Assembly (NCBI GenBank): GCA_035285325.1
Contig: JAYKJB010000067.1
Span: 1-64,000, forward strand
DNA length: 64,000 nt
DNA from: Candidatus Sericytochromatia bacterium
GTDB taxonomy: Bacteria; Cyanobacteriota; Sericytochromatia; S15B-MN24; JAQBPE01
Direction of reading: 5' to 3'
Shown here piece after piece: positions 15,938-24,518 of the stretch (positions within the stretch are counted from its first letter, which is position 1; the number at the start of each line of letters is the position of its first letter). Position numbers and translations under genes: made by a program. The notes below the pieces were generated by a model, which saw nothing but the letters and a program-made list of their open reading frames with translations, did no database searches and was not told where the DNA came from.

Positions 15938-17095
15938 ATGGTGCGTGCGTTGGATGCTGGGGCTGTTCGCGCGGAGGGGGGCGGACGGGGCCCTGAGGGG
16001 CCGAGTCGGCCGGCTGCACCCGAGGCGCCAGCCCAGGCACTCCTTCCCGGCGATGTGCGGGTGCGCACGCGGGAGGAGCGGGACGCCCAGCCGACCTACC
16101 GGCCCCCGTCGTTGCGCGAGCAGATCGCGATCGCCGAACGCCTCATGGGCAAGCCGGCCCGCTTCAAGACGGAGGAGGCGCGCCAGGCCTATCTGGCCTC
16201 CCTGGAAAATGGCCTTCCCCAGGAGGCTTTCGACCCACAGGGGTTCCTGGCCCAGCTGGGGCTGGTCGGGGTTCGTTCCGGAGGCCGGACTGACCGGGGG
16301 TTTCTCCAGACGCTCCAGGCCATGCCCGAGTATCGACCGACCACGACCTATCAGGGCGAAGAGATCTGGGCTCAGCAGCGGGCCTTCGACCTGGCGAGGG
16401 CCCAGCCTGATCTGTTCCTGGGGCTGACCAGTCTGACCAATGCCATCGTGGAAGCCCCGGCAGCCTTGCGCGAAGCGTGGCGCCAGCCCCTGCCGGTACG
16501 GCAGACCCCGCGTCCCACGGGCGAATCGCCCCAGCAGCGCTATCGCGACGCGCTCAAGCGCGTGGGCGATCTGAAGTGGCGCTTCGGTCCCGACTTTCAT
16601 TACGGGCTGCCGACGCTGCCTGGTGCCGAGCATCCGCGCTACGGCACCCTCACGATCGCCCGCTCGCTGGGCTTCTCGGAGGACACGGCCAGGCGACTCG
16701 CCAGCCACAGTCAGGGCATCGACGACAACACCACCCCGTATAGCAAGACCGGCCCGTCGCCCTTTCAGGGGATGCCACGCCACTTCAATCTCGACCGGGA
16801 CGCGCAGGACAGCCGGCTGGTGTATGCCTCGCAGCACCTGGCGAGGGCCATCGAGATGGCCCGCCTGGGCGCCTTCGAGGAGGCGGAAATCGAGCTCGGA
16901 TGCGGATTGCATTCCTTGCAGGACGTCTTCGCCCACGGGCAGATCAGCCCCAGTGTCCACGGCGTGATCGGCGAATTTCCCGATGAGGTGGATCTGCACC
17001 CGGTCGCGCTGTACGAGGCCACCCTCGGGACGGCCGCCTACCTGGCCGCCTACCTCGAGGGCATCACCCGGCCGGCGCCCGAGACCCCTCGCTGA
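15938..17095 (+). CDS. Helical protein with phospholipase C-like metal-binding motif
   Basis: A 385-residue protein without a signal peptide. The N-terminal third is Pro/Arg-rich. The C-terminal half is helical and contains LGCGLHSLQDVFAHGQ (His325, Asp329, His333) plus upstream ASHSQGIDDNTTPYS and GMPRHFNLDRDAQDS; the HSLQDxxAH pattern is that of zinc-dependent phospholipase C/S1-P1 nuclease-type folds, so a metal-binding hydrolase is likely but the substrate is unknown. GGAGG eight bases before the ATG at 15938 supports this start; a longer open reading from 15815 would translate the AT-rich promoter island. It has no obvious functional partner in neighbouring genes. Confidence 0.66.
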   Translation: MVRALDAGAVRAEGGGRGPEGPSRPAAPEAPAQALLPGDVRVRTREERDAQPTYRPPSLREQIAIAERLMGKPARFKTEEARQAYLASLENGLPQEAFDPQGFLAQLGLVGVRSGGRTDRGFLQTLQAMPEYRPTTTYQGEEIWAQQRAFDLARAQPDLFLGLTSLTNAIVEAPAALREAWRQPLPVRQTPRPTGESPQQRYRDALKRVGDLKWRFGPDFHYGLPTLPGAEHPRYGTLTIARSLGFSEDTARRLASHSQGIDDNTTPYSKTGPSPFQGMPRHFNLDRDAQDSRLVYASQHLARAIEMARLGAFEEAEIELGCGLHSLQDVFAHGQISPSVHGVIGEFPDEVDLHPVALYEATLGTAAYLAAYLEGITRPAPETPR

Positions 17096-17466
17096 GGGGG
17101 CGGGACGGTCTCACTCGGCGCGGCTGAAAGAATAATTGTAAACTTTTGTTAAGCATTTGGGCGCCTCTCGTGGGTCCAAGCCGCTTGACGCCTCAGCGTT
17201 CTGGAGACAAGCGTCTGAAACCCAGATGCCGGCTTCCCTGGCGTGTGTTTCGGGCGTGGCCGCGGCCCCTCCTCATGTCACCAAAGGTCGGCGCGGCGCG
17301 CCCTGCCCCCAGGGAAGCGGCGGACGCTCGTCACTCCTTTTTCGACCTTTTTTGTCCATGATTGCCCGACTGGAAAATTCGAGCCTATACTCGTCGGGTC
17401 CGTCGGCGAGCCCAGGTCGCCTCCCTCAGGAGGGTCGGCCGCTGCCCTGCCCAAGGTGTGTGTTTG
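17096..17466 (+). other. Intergenic region with AT-rich island
   Basis: This 371-base gap has no convincing gene. Around 17128-17157 an AT-rich run (AATAATTGTAAACTTTTG and following) stands out against GC-rich flanks and is a plausible promoter of the histidine kinase gene, although more than 300 bases separate them. No terminator-like hairpin with a T tract was found. Confidence 0.4.
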
Positions 17467-18294
17467 ATGACTTCCCTGACTCCGGTGAGCGTCTCCCTGT
17501 CCCCGTCGCCGCGGGCGTGCGACCCGCCACTCGGCGGGCCTTCCCCAAGCGCCGCCCGCCCTTGTCGCCATCCAGGCAGACACAAGGCTCCGAGTCGGCA
17601 CGATGAGGTCAAGGCCCAGGTGCTGGCCTTACTCGCCCACGAGCTGCGCACGCCGCTGCAGCTGGTCACGGGCTTGCAGGACACGCTGGAACTGGCCTTG
17701 GAGGCTCAGGAAGAGAGCCACACCGTGGCCGGGGTCTTGCAGAGCCTGCGCGAAGCCCAGGCGCAGCTGAGCGCGGTGATCGGTGATGTGCTGACGGCCG
17801 CGGCGCTGGCCACCGGGCAGACCTCGCTTCAGCGGGAGCGCTTCTGCCTGGCGATGATGGGACGCGATGTGCTGACGCTGCTGGCACCGCGGGCGCAAGC
17901 CAAGGGCCTGCAGCTGACCCTGCGCCTGCCGTCCGAATTGCCCCTGCTGCAGGGGGATGAGCCGCGCCTCGGCGATGCGCTCTCGCGGCTGCTCGGTCAC
18001 GTGATCGATCTGGCCCCGCCTGATTCCGTCGTGAGCCTGCGCGGCTTTCTCATGCCGGGGCGGCTGGGCGTCTCGGTGGACGATCGCAGTGAATGTTTGC
18101 TGACGCACGTGCAGCCGCCTTTACCGGTTTGCTGGCACGAGGTGGAATCCCTGGATGTGCGGAAAGGTCCGGGCCTCGGGTTGGGGCTGTTCATTGCCCG
18201 ACGGATCATCGAGGCCCACGGGGGCCGGATCGGCCTGCGGGCCGTGGCGGGGGCGGGCAACTCCTTCTGGTTCACCTTGCCCTTGCCGGCCTGA
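17467..18294 (+). CDS. Histidine-kinase-like protein with degenerate ATP-binding boxes
   Basis: A 275-residue soluble protein. The H box LLAHELRTPLQ (His58) and dimerisation helix are intact, and the G2 region KGPGLGLGLFIARRIIEAHGGRI (233 onward, in part) is well kept. The N box, normally ending in NAxK/RF, reads LLGHVIDLAP with His178 in place of Asn, and the G1 box keeps Asp (205/206) but has lost its glycines (VDDRSECL). ATP binding is therefore doubtful, and the protein may sense or scaffold rather than phosphorylate. There is no sensor domain or membrane segment; the first 45 residues are Pro/Ser-rich. No response regulator is adjacent. It is followed 52 bases later by a TolC-like gene. 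Confidence 0.8.
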   Translation: MTSLTPVSVSLSPSPRACDPPLGGPSPSAARPCRHPGRHKAPSRHDEVKAQVLALLAHELRTPLQLVTGLQDTLELALEAQEESHTVAGVLQSLREAQAQLSAVIGDVLTAAALATGQTSLQRERFCLAMMGRDVLTLLAPRAQAKGLQLTLRLPSELPLLQGDEPRLGDALSRLLGHVIDLAPPDSVVSLRGFLMPGRLGVSVDDRSECLLTHVQPPLPVCWHEVESLDVRKGPGLGLGLFIARRIIEAHGGRIGLRAVAGAGNSFWFTLPLPA

Positions 18295-18346
18295 TCGCAC
18301 GGCGGTGACCCCCACGTGTCGCCTGCCGCACCTGGATGAGGGGCCC

Positions 18347-19624
18347 ATGCCCGTCTGGTTCCTTTGCGCGTGTCTGCTGGGGATGCCGCTGCCGGTCGAG
18401 GCGGCGCCCTTGGCCCTGGAAGCCCTCGTGGATGTGGCGGTGGCGCGTCACCCCGCCATCACGGCCGCTCGGGCCCACGCCGCGGCGGCCGCCGCGCAGG
18501 CAGCCGCCGCGCGGGCGCCCTACTGGCCCCAGGTTTCGGGTGAGGCCGCGACCGCGCTGACCACCAATGTGTCGCCCTCTCAGACGGCGGCGCAGCCATT
18601 TCAGCTCTCGGCCGCTGGCGTTCAGCTCCGACAACAGCTGTTTGACTTTGGCCGGACCGCCCAGCGCGCGGCGGAGGCCGATGCGCAGGCCGCGGCCTGG
18701 CAGGGCGAGGTGGAGATCGCCATGGTGGAGGCCGCCTGCGCCACCCGGCGAGCCTATTTCGACTGGGCCCGCGCGCGGGCCGAGGCGCGTGCGGCCGAGG
18801 ACGGTTTTCAGGCTGCCAGCGTGGTCTATCGTCAGGCCCTGGCCTTCTGGGAGGCGGGCCGCCGGCCCAAGATCGAGGCCGTGCGGATCGAGGCCGATCG
18901 CGAGGCGGCCCGGGGGGATCTGGCCCTTGCCAGGTCCGCGGCCGAGGGTGCCCGGCGGGCCCTGGCGGCGTCCCTGGCGCTCGATGAAATACCGGCTGGC
19001 GAGCCGGTTTTTTCGGGGTTGCCGGCGCTGGTTAACCAGCCGCTGGTCGACCTGGTGGCGCGGGCCATGACGCGTCATCCTGCGCTGGTGGCTGCCGCTT
19101 GGCAGGCCGAGGCCGGGACCGCGCGGGCGCACGCCGCAGCGCGTTCCGGCTGGCCGGAACTGGTGGCCGATGCCTCTTATGGGGTGCGGGTGCGGGACGC
19201 GTCGCCCGCCCCCCTCTGGTCCAGCGGCGTGAGTCTGTCGCTGCCGTTGTTCACGGGGTATGCCCTGACCCGTCGCTGGGAGGCTGCTCGGGCCGAAGCG
19301 GAGGCGGCCGCGGCGCTGCAGGCGGAGCGCGCCCGCCGCGTGCGGCTGGAGGTGGAGCAGGCCTACTGGGGGTTGCGCGGGGCACGCGATCGGCGACCGG
19401 CGGCCGCGGCGCGCTTCCGCGCCGCACGAGAAACCTGGCGCCTGGCGCTGAGGCGCTATCGGGATGGGGTGGGCCAGGCGGTCGAGCTCACGGACGCGCG
19501 CGCCCTGTGGGGGGTGGCCGAAGTGGCCGAGGTGCGCGCGGAGGCCGAGCTCCATCGGGCCGTGGCCGAGCTCTGGCGTGCCTTGGGGGAAACTGGTCGC
19601 GAACGTTCCCTGTCACCGCCGTAA
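18347..19624 (+). CDS. TolC-family outer-membrane efflux protein
   Basis: A 425-residue protein with a Sec signal (cleavage about VEA-AP, residue 17-18) followed by long Ala/Arg/Glu-rich helices and two repeat halves. The ALEALVDVAVARHPAI opening, SLSLPLFTGYALTRR beta-strand element and repeated LRRYRDGVGQ-like helices are hallmarks of TolC/OEP subunits, which form trimeric outer-membrane export ducts. The ATG at 18347 follows GAGGGG closely; an in-frame GTG at 18305 is possible. No membrane-fusion protein or transporter gene is next to it, so its partner inner-membrane complex must lie elsewhere. Confidence 0.88.
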   Translation: MPVWFLCACLLGMPLPVEAAPLALEALVDVAVARHPAITAARAHAAAAAAQAAAARAPYWPQVSGEAATALTTNVSPSQTAAQPFQLSAAGVQLRQQLFDFGRTAQRAAEADAQAAAWQGEVEIAMVEAACATRRAYFDWARARAEARAAEDGFQAASVVYRQALAFWEAGRRPKIEAVRIEADREAARGDLALARSAAEGARRALAASLALDEIPAGEPVFSGLPALVNQPLVDLVARAMTRHPALVAAAWQAEAGTARAHAAARSGWPELVADASYGVRVRDASPAPLWSSGVSLSLPLFTGYALTRRWEAARAEAEAAAALQAERARRVRLEVEQAYWGLRGARDRRPAAAARFRAARETWRLALRRYRDGVGQAVELTDARALWGVAEVAEVRAEAELHRAVAELWRALGETGRERSLSPP

Positions 19625-19775
19625 GCGTCGCGACCAGCGCGAGCGGGAGAGGACGGCAGCCGCCCTTGCGGTCCGGGGGCGCAGGCTGCCCGCAGGGCGC
19701 TCGGGCCGCATCCGATTCGCCACGGGATGAGGCTCGGGAGGCAAGTTCTCGCCCGTTCGGGCGGATAACCGGTTC

Positions 19776-20807
19776 ATGACGAGGCCTTACCATCGGCGCA
19801 TGCGCCAGCACGTGCTTTCCTGTCTTTGCCTGACCACCCTGCTGACGGCCTGTGGTCAGGGGCGTGTCCTGGTGCCACCGGCCAGGCCGGCGACCAGTCA
19901 GACCGGGATCTGGCGCGCTCAGGAAGAGCCTTTGGCGGCTGGGCGACGCCTGCCGGAGCTGCGTTTGCCGCTCACGGAGGCTGGCTTCCGGCGCCTCCAG
20001 TCGGCCTTGCCCTGGCGCGCGGAAACGTCACGCCTGGATTACAGTTACGACTGCTGGGACGGGGAGCGATTCCGGCGCATGCAACAGCCCGAGGCGCCCA
20101 GACTACGCTTGAAACTCAAGGGCGAGAAGACCGAGTGGCAGGTTTCGCGGGGGGTGGAGCGGGTCACGATTGCGCCGGTCGGCTTGCCGGTCACCCTCTC
20201 GATCGTGGAGACCTGGGAGGGACGCCTCGCGGATGACGCCGCGGGGGCGCTCCGGCTCGCCACCCAGGCTTTCTTTTTGCGACTCGATCTCGGGGGCCCG
20301 CCGCTGCTGGCCAGCGCCCGCGACGTGGATCGCCAGTGGCGTGCCCTGCCCGCCTGGGCAGGCCAGCAGCCCTTTGGGGGGCCGGCCCAGGCGGCTTTGT
20401 TCCCCAGCGCCATGAAACGTCGCAACGGCTGGACGGTCACCCTGCCGCGAGAAGAGGTGGGTGGCGGCCTGAAGCTGGGCCTGCACTTTGACGAGAGTCG
20501 CGATGACGCGGGGCGTTGGCGGGAGCGTTTCGAGATCGAGGCCGAGCCGGAGGAACGGTCCTCCCGGGAACAGCTGGTGGCGGCCGCCGCGGACTTTGGC
20601 AAGTTGCTGGCGGCATCGGGGCTGACCACCGACGAGGTCGGTGGCGAGACGCCAGATGCCACCCTCTTCACGGCCCAGCAGTTGCGTCAGAGTGACGCCT
20701 TGAACCCGTTTTTGCCGGCCCACCTGGGCCTCCAAGGTTCGACGGGGACGGCGCGGGGGACTTACCAGCCGGCGTCGCGCAAGATGTTGTCCGCTTCGAT
20801 GATGTAG
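19776..20807 (+). CDS. Lipoprotein, possible CYTH-like barrel
   Basis: A 343-residue secreted protein with a lipobox LLTAC (Cys26). The body shows alternating charged beta-strands such as RLRLKLKGEKTEWQVSRG and RERFEIEAEPEERSS followed by a helix (LVAAAADFGKLLAASGL), an arrangement recalling triphosphate tunnel (CYTH/VTC-like) folds, but the ExExK signature is not seen; I treat this as a weak resemblance. ATGs at 19776 and 19800 are both possible. The final 46 bases overlap the ankyrin gene on the opposite strand. No partner gene is evident. Confidence 0.65.
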   Translation: MTRPYHRRMRQHVLSCLCLTTLLTACGQGRVLVPPARPATSQTGIWRAQEEPLAAGRRLPELRLPLTEAGFRRLQSALPWRAETSRLDYSYDCWDGERFRRMQQPEAPRLRLKLKGEKTEWQVSRGVERVTIAPVGLPVTLSIVETWEGRLADDAAGALRLATQAFFLRLDLGGPPLLASARDVDRQWRALPAWAGQQPFGGPAQAALFPSAMKRRNGWTVTLPREEVGGGLKLGLHFDESRDDAGRWRERFEIEAEPEERSSREQLVAAAADFGKLLAASGLTTDEVGGETPDATLFTAQQLRQSDALNPFLPAHLGLQGSTGTARGTYQPASRKMLSASMM

Positions 20808-21802
20808 CGGGAAAACAGGCTCTCTCCCCGCGCATCCTGGACGTTCTTGGCCCGACCGAGGTCGCGGCGCGCCCGGGAGAGGTCTCGCCCCTTCATCAGA
20901 TTGGCATACATGGCATTCAGGTACTTGCCGACTTCCACGTCGGGGTCGTTCAGCGTGCCCATGGCGTCCCAGCCGATGTGCGTGGCGGTGGCGGCCACGT
21001 AACTGGAGTAGTCGGCGCGGAAACGATAGCTCTCATCGGCCAGACGGCTGACGGCCCAGGATTTCTTGGCCACCACCGCGCCGTGGTTCTTGTCGAGCGG
21101 TTTCGACCGATAGCTGTCATAGATCGGCGGCAAGACAGGCGTTTGCGAAAACTCGCCGACCATCCCGGCCTGGCCGTCCCAGCCTGGCGCCGCCGGTGCC
21201 GCCAAGCTGCCCGGCGGCCTCACGGCCCCGGCCCCCCAGCTGCCCGGGCCGCCTGTCGTGGTCCAGCTGGGCGGTGCCACGGGATACACGGCCCCCATGC
21301 CTGGCGAAGCCGGGCGCGCGGCCAGCGGATTCGGTTGATTCATGGCTTCCCGCAGAATGGCGTAGACCCGATCGTTGCCTCCGGCCCGGGCGAGCGTCAG
21401 CGCATTGGCCCCGCGGGGGTCCGTGACGTAGGGGTTGGCCCCGCGCCGTAGCAGCAGTTCCACCACCCCGGCATGACCTTCCTGGGCCGCCCACATGAGC
21501 GGCGTGTAGCCCGTCCGGTCGGCCGGGTTGACGGCTGCATAGCGGCCGATCAGAAACTCCACCACGTGCAGGTGTCCGTGTTGCGCCGCCCACGTCATGG
21601 GCGTGTAGCCCTCCTCGTCGCGCCAGTTGACGTTCCCGCCCGCCTCGACGAGGTCGCGCACACGCCACAGTTGCCCGTGGGCCGCTGCCGCCATCAGTTC
21701 GCGATTCACGTCACCGGCCGCGTTGACGTGCGCGACGGCCGGCGCAGCGACGCCAGCCACACTCAGGATCACCGCGATCGCCAGCACGTGTTGGAAGACC
21801 AT
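20762..21802 (-). CDS. Exported ankyrin-repeat protein
   Basis: A 346-residue protein with a clear Sec signal (cleavage about AVA-HV, residue 24-25). Residues about 30-150 hold four ankyrin repeats, for example GYTPMTWAAQHGHLHVVEFL and GYTPLMWAAQEGHAGVVELL, a protein-binding solenoid. A Pro/Gly-rich linker (about 155-235) leads to an unrecognised alpha-helical C-terminal domain with YNAM-type helices and a final Trp. GAGGAG eight bases before the ATG fixes the start. The periplasmic location is unusual for ankyrin repeats and suggests binding to an envelope protein. Confidence 0.85.
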   Translation of the reverse strand: MVFQHVLAIAVILSVAGVAAPAVAHVNAAGDVNRELMAAAAHGQLWRVRDLVEAGGNVNWRDEEGYTPMTWAAQHGHLHVVEFLIGRYAAVNPADRTGYTPLMWAAQEGHAGVVELLLRRGANPYVTDPRGANALTLARAGGNDRVYAILREAMNQPNPLAARPASPGMGAVYPVAPPSWTTTGGPGSWGAGAVRPPGSLAAPAAPGWDGQAGMVGEFSQTPVLPPIYDSYRSKPLDKNHGAVVAKKSWAVSRLADESYRFRADYSSYVAATATHIGWDAMGTLNDPDVEVGKYLNAMYANLMKGRDLSRARRDLGRAKNVQDARGESLFSRYIIEADNILRDAGW

Positions 21803-21953
21803 CTTGCAAACTCCTCAGGTCGCCGGCGATGCGGCCGGTTGGCCACACCTCCGCCCGGCCTTTGCATACCCCCCGGCGGGGCCTGTATCACAAGTGTTAT
21901 GTGTCTTCAAGCCGCTCGTCACGCGGGTTTGCGCAACGTGCCACTGGCTGGCA

Positions 21954-23255
21954 TCAACGGGCACTCAGCAAACGCACCAGACGGGCCAGCTGACGCCGCT
22001 GTTCCGAGGAACCGGTGGCCTGAAGGCCCCGCGCCATGCTGTGCAGGGCCGGTTTGCCGGCCTGCCGCAAGACCTCGTCGTCCAGGCGCCCGAGCAGCTC
22101 CAGCGTGACGCGCTCTCGTTGCGCGTGCGGAAATCGATCCAACACGTCTGGCAAGGACGCGGGTGTCAGGCGCACCGCCGCCGTGGCGGCGGCGGTGGCC
22201 AGGGCCGCTCGGGCAGGCTGCCCCGCCTCTCCTGGGGCGACGGTCTCTGCCAGGGCCAGGCAGGCCTCCCGTACGGACGGTGAGACCCGGGCCAGGCGGT
22301 CCTCCTCCAGACTCAGGGCGAAGCGGCCATAATCATCCAGGTGCGCGATCCATTCCGGCAAGACGAGCTCGGCGTGCGTTCGGATCAGCGAGGCCACCAA
22401 TCGTGGCAGCAGGGGGTCCTGGGGATCGTGGCGGTGGGTGTCCCTCAGCATGGTGGCGCGACGTTCCGGTCCGAGAATGTCCAGCTCGCGGCCGTGGCGT
22501 TCGCGTTCGGGATCGCGCAGGAAGCCGGGCTCGACCGGTTCGACAGGCTCGCTGGTGGGTGGCTGGGCTGGGGGGACGGGGGGCGTCGCCCGGGTGGGCG
22601 TCGGACGCGGCGCTGGTGGGCGCCGCGGAGGCGCCCCGCCGGCCCCCAGCGCTGCCAGCAGGCCGCTGCGGTATTCAGCCAGCTGCCGGGCGGCCCCCTC
22701 TTGGAGGTGGCTCGCGTCGGCCTCTTCCATGACGTGTGCTTCCGCTTGCTGCAGGCGAGCAAGACACGCTTGCAGCTCGGCGTAGCGAAAGCGACCATCG
22801 GGCTGCAGCAACCCCCCCGGGGGGGGGAGCGGGCCCAGGGTTCGTGCGAGCTGGTCTTCCAGGTCGGGACGTGCGGCCCACTTCCGCGCGAGCGCCTGCG
22901 CCAGGGCCGCCAATCGATCGAGCGAGATTTGCTTGGGGTTCGCTTGTCCGGGCGGGCCATCCGGAATGTGGGTCAGTTCCGTGCGCAGGCTTTCCAGCCA
23001 GGCTTCATCTTGCTGGCGCGCGGCCTCTCGGGCCGCGGCGTCGGCCGGAACCACAGGGTCGAGGGCGGCCAGGGCGATCGCGTCGTGCGCCTCCTGTTCG
23101 CGTTGCTTGGCCCGTGTGGCCTCATCCAGTCGGCCCGTTTCCGCCAGCAAGGGCCCGGACAGCGTGCCGGCGCGCACGCGGGCGTTCAGCTCGCGCTGGA
23201 GGGCCAGGACTTCCCATTCCGGCACCCTGGCTCGTTCGATCGGATCTTCCGCCAT
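21954..23255 (-). CDS. Large alpha-helical protein, unknown function
   Basis: A 433-residue protein without signal peptide or membrane segments. It is mainly helical: a charged N-terminal half with coiled-coil-like stretches (residues 1-215), a Pro/Thr linker (about 220-255), and an Ala/Leu-rich C-terminal half with two-helix repeats. No domain is recognised. A GAGG close upstream of the ATG supports the start at 23255. It diverges from the CDF transporter gene with a short shared upstream region. Confidence 0.6.
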   Translation of the reverse strand: MAEDPIERARVPEWEVLALQRELNARVRAGTLSGPLLAETGRLDEATRAKQREQEAHDAIALAALDPVVPADAAAREAARQQDEAWLESLRTELTHIPDGPPGQANPKQISLDRLAALAQALARKWAARPDLEDQLARTLGPLPPPGGLLQPDGRFRYAELQACLARLQQAEAHVMEEADASHLQEGAARQLAEYRSGLLAALGAGGAPPRRPPAPRPTPTRATPPVPPAQPPTSEPVEPVEPGFLRDPERERHGRELDILGPERRATMLRDTHRHDPQDPLLPRLVASLIRTHAELVLPEWIAHLDDYGRFALSLEEDRLARVSPSVREACLALAETVAPGEAGQPARAALATAAATAAVRLTPASLPDVLDRFPHAQRERVTLELLGRLDDEVLRQAGKPALHSMARGLQATGSSEQRRQLARLVRLLSAR

Positions 23256-23338
23256 GATTGCCTCGGTTCCTCTCGCTCCTCGCTTACCCGCGCGGGCCGG
23301 GCCTGCATCCCGCCCCGGTGCGTTTGACGAGCCTCCTC

Positions 23339-24328
23339 ATGCGGGGCAAGATGGCGGAGGTCTTGCCCCAATCGAACGAGGGGAGCAACAGCGCGGTGTG
23401 GGATCCACGTCGAATTGCCATGGCCGCCAGCATCGCCGCGGCAGGGATCATGCTGGTCGGGAAACTGGGAGCCTGGTGGCTGACTGGTTCGGCGGCCATC
23501 TTTTCGGACGCGATCGAATCCGTCATTCATCTGGTTGCCACCGGGGTGGCCACGTTCGGCCTGTGGTGGACGACCCAGCCCGCGGATGAGGACCATCCCT
23601 ACGGCCACGGCAAGTTTGCCTACTTCTCGGCCGGATTTGAGGGGGCCCTGATCCTGGTGGCGGCCCTCTCGATCATCGCGACCGGGGTGCGGGCGCTGAT
23701 CGTGGGACCGGCCCTGCAGGAACTGGGGTTGGGCCTGCTGATCACGGCCGCCCTGGCGCTGCTCAATTTGTTTCTGGGGCTGTACCTGGTCCAGGCCGGT
23801 AAGCGCCATCAGTCGCTGGTGCTGGTGGCCAATGGCCAGCATGTGCTGACCGACAGCTGGACCAGTGCCGGCGTGGTGGTCGGCGTGGGCCTGGTCTGGC
23901 TGACGGGGGTGCTGTGGCTCGACCCGTTGGTGGCGATCGCCGTGGGGCTGAACATCGTCTGGACCGCCTGGCGCTTGCTGAAGGCGAGCTTCGAGGGACT
24001 GATGGACCGCACCCATCCGGATGAGAGCAACCGCCTGGATGCCTGCTTGCGGCAGGCGCAGGCGGAGGGTCTGATTGTGGGGTATCACCAGGTGCGCCAC
24101 CGGCGCGTGGGGCATGAGGTCCTGATCGAGGCCCATCTGCTCTTTCAGGACGAGGCCAGCCTGCAAGCCGCCCATCGCGTGGCGGGGGTGGTGGAGCGTC
24201 GCATCGGTGCCCTGTTCCCGGGTGAGAACGTCACGGTGACGACCCACCTGGAGCCGGCCTGTCACGACGACGAGCATCCCGAGAGCCATGCAGACTACGG
24301 GCCGCCGACGGTCGACTCGCTGGCCTGA
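23339..24328 (+). CDS. Cation diffusion facilitator (CDF) metal exporter
   Basis: A membrane transporter of about 329 residues exporting divalent metals such as Zn, Co, Cd or Fe in exchange for protons. Six membrane segments are visible. Metal-site motifs are FSDAIESVIHLV in helix 2, HPYGHGKFAYFSA after helix 2 (CDF signature) and LTDSWTSAGVVVG in helix 5. The cytoplasmic tail forms the usual alpha/beta domain and ends with a His/Asp-rich ACHDDEHPESHAD stretch that could bind metal. The open frame begins at 23258, but homologous sequence starts later; ATGs at 23339 or 23351 are the likely starts, neither with a strong ribosome-binding site. It diverges from an unknown helical gene. Confidence 0.9.
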   Translation: MRGKMAEVLPQSNEGSNSAVWDPRRIAMAASIAAAGIMLVGKLGAWWLTGSAAIFSDAIESVIHLVATGVATFGLWWTTQPADEDHPYGHGKFAYFSAGFEGALILVAALSIIATGVRALIVGPALQELGLGLLITAALALLNLFLGLYLVQAGKRHQSLVLVANGQHVLTDSWTSAGVVVGVGLVWLTGVLWLDPLVAIAVGLNIVWTAWRLLKASFEGLMDRTHPDESNRLDACLRQAQAEGLIVGYHQVRHRRVGHEVLIEAHLLFQDEASLQAAHRVAGVVERRIGALFPGENVTVTTHLEPACHDDEHPESHADYGPPTVDSLA

Positions 24329-24336
24329 AACCCGCA

Positions 24337-24352
24337 CAGATCGGCAGATCTG
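24337..24352. promoter_or_regulatory. Inverted repeat CAGATC-GGCA-GATCTG
   Basis: A perfect 6-base inverted repeat with a 4-base spacer, nine bases after the CDF stop. It is not followed by a T tract, so it is either a weak terminator or an operator for the TPR gene starting about 170 bases downstream. Confidence 0.3.
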
Positions 24353-24518
24353 GCCCTGTTATCGTCATACGCAAAGACGTTCAGAGCGGTGCTTCCTTGA
24401 TGAGGGGCGAGGACCGTGAGCGGCCTCACGCCTGGGTTGTCGCGATCATCACCGCTGAAAGCGGCACCAGATCTTACACTGGCGAAGTCGCCCTCGGAGT
24501 TCTTTGTATCGCCGCGCC

